A stretch of 64,000 nucleotides of DNA from contig NZ_JBHTMU010000020.1 in assembly GCF_042679605.1 (NCBI RefSeq), positions 4,703-68,702 of the forward strand, read 5' to 3'. The translations under genes were made by a program, and so were the position numbers. This DNA is from Litorisediminicola beolgyonensis (GTDB lineage Bacteria > Pseudomonadota > Alphaproteobacteria > Rhodobacterales > Rhodobacteraceae). Below, piece by piece: positions 61,104 through 64,000 of this stretch (position 1 is its first letter; every line of letters begins with the position of its first letter). Under the pieces are notes generated by a model. It had not been told where the DNA came from, made no database searches, and saw only the letters and a list, made by a program, of their open reading frames with translations.

Positions 61104-62447
61104 TCATTCGATGGCGGCCAGCTCGTCGTTCATCTGCTTGACCGCGGTCGCCGCATCGATGTCGCCGTCGATATACTGGCGCACGGCGCGGTTGATGACC
61201 TGGCTGTTAACCATCTTCGAGGAGAGCGCGAGCTGCCCCTCGGCGATGCCCCAGCGCTGCGCCACGTCGAGGCCCGCCACGATCTCGTCGATCATCGCCG
61301 GATCGTAGAGCTCGGAGAGCGGCGCCTTGCGGTCGACGCCGACCGGCAGCTCGGACCAGGCGGTGATGAAGGCTTCCGGGTCCTCGGCGGTGCCGCGGCG
61401 GACCGGGAACTTGCCCTCGGGCGCGATGGCGAGCGTCTCGGTGTAGCCGGTGGACATCGAATACTCGACGAATTGCTGCGCCTCGTCGATATCGGCATCG
61501 GCGGTGATGCCGAAGTAGCGAATGTCGGCCCAGGCCGCGCCATCGGGGTTCGAGGGACCGGAGAAGTTGGTCACGATGCCGGTCTTCGACGCGAGCTCGG
61601 GCGAGGTCGGATCGTCGTTGATCGTCGGCGGCGCGCTGTCACGCAGGCCCGCGAGCTCATCGAGGATAAAGGGCGACCAGATGATCATCGCCGCATCGCC
61701 GGAGAAGTAGAGCGTGCGCGACTGCTCCCAGAACAGCTCGCCCGGAGGCGACGCCTCGGCGATGGCCTTGTAGAACTCGAGCACCTCGGTGGTCTTGGCC
61801 TCGTCGAAGCCGGTGAATCCGTCGGGGCCCACGGGCGTCGCGCCATTGGCGAGGAACACCTGCTCCAGCACCTGGCTCATGAAGTTCTCATCGACCTTGG
61901 TGGCGGCGACGAAGCCGAACATCTCGGGCGGGTTGTGGAGTTTTTCGAGCGCCGCGATCACGTTGGCGTAGGATGTCGGCGGCTCGAGACCGTTCTCCTC
62001 GAAGAGGTCCTTGCGATAGAGGACCATCTGCGTCCAGCCATCGACCGGCACCGACGCCCAGCCATCCTCGGTCTTGGCGAAGTTCAGCGCGCCGGGGGCG
62101 AAGGTGTCGGGCCCGAGGCTCTCGATCACCTCCGTCGCGGCCTCGGCATCGAGAATGCCCGCCTCGACCCAGGGCAGCGCGTATTGCAGCGTGTGATAGA
62201 TCACGTCGGGAAGGTCGCCCGCCGCGAAGGCCGCCGTGGCCCGGGTGCCGAGTTCGCTCTCGGTGACCGGGATCACCTCGACCCCGATGCCGGTCTCGGC
62301 CTTGAAGGCCTCGGCGAGCTTCTGCTGCTGGGCCAGGCGCTCGGGCTGCTCTTCGGTCGTCCAGAAGCGGATGTCGGCGCTGGCCGTCCCGGCCAGGAGC
62401 GCGGCGAGCGCGGTGCCCGTGCAAAGGCGCGTGAAAGTCTTGGTCAT
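61104..62447 (-). CDS. ABC sugar-type solute-binding protein
   Basis: 447 residues. A Sec signal peptide (LCTGTALAALLAGTASA) precedes a family-1 binding protein: FWTTEEQPERLAQQQKLAEAFKAETG, DVIYHTLQYALPW, DGWTQMVLYRKDLFEENGL. It captures the substrate in the periplasm for the permease pair 69 bp downstream. GGGAGGA lies before the ATG at 62447. It is the second gene of the operon, 45 bp after lacI. Ligand unknown; the cytoplasmic glycosidase suggests a glycoside. Confidence 0.93.
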   Translation of the reverse strand: MTKTFTRLCTGTALAALLAGTASADIRFWTTEEQPERLAQQQKLAEAFKAETGIGVEVIPVTESELGTRATAAFAAGDLPDVIYHTLQYALPWVEAGILDAEAATEVIESLGPDTFAPGALNFAKTEDGWASVPVDGWTQMVLYRKDLFEENGLEPPTSYANVIAALEKLHNPPEMFGFVAATKVDENFMSQVLEQVFLANGATPVGPDGFTGFDEAKTTEVLEFYKAIAEASPPGELFWEQSRTLYFSGDAAMIIWSPFILDELAGLRDSAPPTINDDPTSPELASKTGIVTNFSGPSNPDGAAWADIRYFGITADADIDEAQQFVEYSMSTGYTETLAIAPEGKFPVRRGTAEDPEAFITAWSELPVGVDRKAPLSELYDPAMIDEIVAGLDVAQRWGIAEGQLALSSKMVNSQVINRAVRQYIDGDIDAATAVKQMNDELAAIE

Positions 62448-62492
62448 GTCGGTGGTCCTCCCGTTTTGTTTGGTTCGTGAGATGTGTCGTCT

Positions 62493-63533
62493 TCAGACCG
62501 GCGGCCCGATGGTGCCCCCGGCGTAAAACTCCGGCATCGCGGTCTCGCGCAGGCTGTCGGGCGCGGCGCCGCGGATGCGTTCGATGAGAATGTCGGCCAG
62601 CCGCCCGCCCGCGCCGACCTGGTCGACGGCATAGGTCGAGAGCGGCACGGTGGCGGCCCGGCCCTCGGCCAGACCGTCATAGCCCACCACCGACACGTCC
62701 CGCCCGGGCACGAGGCCCCGGTCGGCGAGCGCCTTGAGAGCGCCCAGAGCGAGCACATCGGTGGCGCAGACGATGGCGGTGGGGTGCATGTCGTCCAGGA
62801 GCTCGCCCGCGCTCCGCGCAGCGTCGTCGCGGGTGGCGTTGCCCAGGCGAAAGAGCCCATCGTCGACCGGCAGACCGGCGGCGGTCAGCCCGGCGCGGAC
62901 GCCTTCGGCGCGCAGATGGGCGTAGGTGAACTCGGTGTCGCCGCCGAGATGCGCGATGCGCCGGTGTCCCAGCGCGGCGAGACGCGTCACGGCGTCGGCC
63001 ATCGCGTCCTCGGAGCGGATGTCGAACCACGCGCAGCCCGTCGGATCGCCGGTGCGCCCGAAGAGGACGAAGGGACAGCCCTCCTCCCGCAGGAGGTCGA
63101 TCCGCGGATCGGAGAGCCGCGTGCGCGGCAGGATGAACCCGTCCGCCTTGCGCTCGCGCCGGATGCGTCGGTAGACCTCGAGCCCCTCCTCCTCGCTCTC
63201 GGCGGTCGAGACGGTGAGCGTCCAGCCATGTGCCGAGGCCGCGCGGGTGATGCCGTGCAGGAAGCCCGCAAGGAAGGGCGCCTGCGCGTCGTGCTGGTCC
63301 ATCTGGAGCACAAGCCCGAGCGCGCGGACCCGGCCCGTCTTGATCGCCTGCGCATGTGCCATCGGCCGGTAGCCCAGAGCCTCGGCCGCCTCGGCGACCC
63401 GCTTCCGCGTGGCGGGCGAGATGTCGGAATAGCCGTTCAGCGCGCGCGACACGGTTCCCTTCGAGAGCCCGAGGGAACGGGCCAGATCGTCGATCCGTAC
63501 GGGTCTGCTGGACAGGGTTGGCGACTCGGTCAT
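62493..63533 (-). CDS. LacI-family transcriptional regulator of the ABC/glycosidase operon
   Basis: 346 residues: helix-turn-helix and hinge helix at about 13-60 (IDDLARSLGLSKGTVSRALNG, then ATRKRVAEAAEALGYRP), followed by a periplasmic-binding-protein-like sensor domain (ADGFILPRTRL, HRRIAHLGGD, DVSVVGYDG). It probably represses its own operon until the imported sugar or a product binds. I chose the ATG at 63533; the upstream TTG at 63569 would place the operator palindrome inside the gene. It is the first of six genes on the minus strand. The predicted operator CGAAACCGGTTTCG lies 19 bp before the start. Confidence 0.93.
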   Translation of the reverse strand: MTESPTLSSRPVRIDDLARSLGLSKGTVSRALNGYSDISPATRKRVAEAAEALGYRPMAHAQAIKTGRVRALGLVLQMDQHDAQAPFLAGFLHGITRAASAHGWTLTVSTAESEEEGLEVYRRIRRERKADGFILPRTRLSDPRIDLLREEGCPFVLFGRTGDPTGCAWFDIRSEDAMADAVTRLAALGHRRIAHLGGDTEFTYAHLRAEGVRAGLTAAGLPVDDGLFRLGNATRDDAARSAGELLDDMHPTAIVCATDVLALGALKALADRGLVPGRDVSVVGYDGLAEGRAATVPLSTYAVDQVGAGGRLADILIERIRGAAPDSLRETAMPEFYAGGTIGPPV

Positions 63534-63551
63534 GGAGTAAGCCTGCGCCAC

Positions 63552-63565
63552 CGAAACCGGTTTCG
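63552..63565. promoter_or_regulatory. LacI-family operator, perfect palindrome CGAAACCGGTTTCG
   Basis: The 14-bp palindrome with central CCGG matches the form bound by many LacI-family proteins. It lies just upstream of the lacI start, so it should control the whole six-gene operon by autoregulation. No second copy is seen in the 45 bp before the binding-protein gene. Confidence 0.8.
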
Positions 63566-63707
63566 TCAATTCCCCGTGCGGCAGGGTGTCGCGGAGGGCG
63601 CGTTTACATTTCGCGCAAACACGCCTCCGGCGGAGATCGCGCCGGATGTCAGGATGCTAAAAGAATCAGGCGCTTAGCAGGAGAAGGTGATGTGCCGCAA
63701 GGACGCC

Positions 63708-64000
63708 TTAAAAAAGGCTGCCCTGCTCCGGCGCCGGTTTCGGCTTTCCGCCCTTCGCGGGCGCTCCGCCGATCTTCAGACGACCGTCGGCGAACTCGAT
63801 CTCGAGCCCCGATGCCTCGGCGGCAGCGGCTTTCGTGGTCACCACCGCGCCGTCTCCGCGCACCACCGCGTAGCCGCGTTCGAGCGTGGCGCGGTAGCCC
63901 AGCGTTTCGCGCAGACGGTCGAGCTGTGCGAGACGCTCCCGCGCCTCGGTCCGGCGCGCGGCCCAGGCCGCGTCGAGCCGCGGCGCGATCCGGTCGAGCG
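63708..64000 (-). CDS. xseA: Exodeoxyribonuclease VII large subunit, C-terminal part
   Basis: The last 96 codons of a minus-strand gene that continues beyond the window. The translation includes RLAQLDRLRETLGYRATLERGYAVVRGDG and ends with EFADGRLKIGG and a short tail EQGSLF before TAA. The LERGYAVV segment followed by a small beta domain is the typical XseA C-terminus. Exonuclease VII degrades single-stranded DNA with XseB. The linker after KIGG is Gly/Lys/Pro-rich. Confidence 0.85.
   Translation of the reverse strand, partial: LDRIAPRLDAAWAARRTEARERLAQLDRLRETLGYRATLERGYAVVRGDGAVVTTKAAAAEASGLEIEFADGRLKIGGAPAKGGKPKPAPEQGSLF

Noticed and set aside
60390..62480. A 696-codon plus-strand open frame opposite the permease and binding-protein genes
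   Set aside because: Spans several well-supported minus-strand genes and shows only shadow composition.

Overview
The window looks like chromosomal DNA of a marine-type alphaproteobacterium of the Rhodobacteraceae (Roseobacter group). The evidence is high GC throughout, strong third-position GC bias, GGAGG-type ribosome sites, TRAP and family-1 ABC transporters, a valine-degradation set, a carboxynorspermidine polyamine pathway, EcfG-like promoter sequences and an intergenic AT-rich element that I remember from that family. This placement is inference from gene content; there is no rRNA in the window. I found no tRNA, rRNA, CRISPR array, transposase or prophage gene. The window reads as core or stable accessory chromosome.

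Layout. 1-4.2 kb: the 3' part of a TRAP large permease with an unusual Gly/Ser tail, its convergent Tat-exported solute-binding protein, and an orphan family-1 solute-binding protein. 4.3-7.5 kb: a membrane histidine kinase, a CheY-like receiver, an 8-bp tandem repeat and a second stand-alone receiver. 7.6-12.8 kb: an SDR enzyme, an M48 lipoprotein protease, nspC with carboxynorspermidine synthase, coaD and a CBS protein. 12.9-21.2 kb: valine catabolism (LysR regulator, mmsA, isobutyryl-CoA dehydrogenase, 3-hydroxyisobutyryl-CoA hydrolase, mmsB), interrupted by ybdK and a glycosyltransferase. 21.3-28.5 kb: TatD, a PhnP-like hydrolase, an AEC transporter, a hemerythrin protein, an FNT channel, a second SDR, a DedA protein and small unknowns. 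28.6-32.7 kb: rpoD and dnaG. 33-39.5 kb: two TadE/TadG-type pilus gene groups on opposite strands around a glutamate dehydrogenase. 39.5-44.9 kb: a HAD hydrolase, an alpha/beta hydrolase, a threonine-dehydratase-like enzyme, a MATE exporter and two hotdog thioesterases. 45-53 kb: two MerR regulators and a fatty-acid beta-oxidation operon (acyl-CoA dehydrogenase, small ribbon-helix-helix-like protein, GST, thiolase, cupin, FadB). 53.2-56.1 kb: a DUF1007/NicO metal transport pair and an MscS channel. 56.2-63.6 kb: a six-gene sugar or osmolyte uptake operon (LacI regulator, binding protein, two unusual permeases, glycosidase, ATPase) with a clear operator. 63.7 kb to the end: the C-terminal end of xseA.

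How the genes work together. The valine genes convert isobutyryl-CoA to propionyl-CoA, and the fad operon degrades acyl-CoAs to acetyl-CoA. The ABC operon appears to import a small glycoside that the cytoplasmic GH63-like enzyme would split. The most unusual items are a DUF11-like domain inserted in the periplasmic loop of the MalF-type permease together with a MalG partner carrying about four extra N-terminal helices; the repeated NFG tail on the TRAP permease; three exact copies of a 21-bp intergenic element, two of them inverted inside the fad operon; and unannotated small or accessory members of the beta-oxidation operon.
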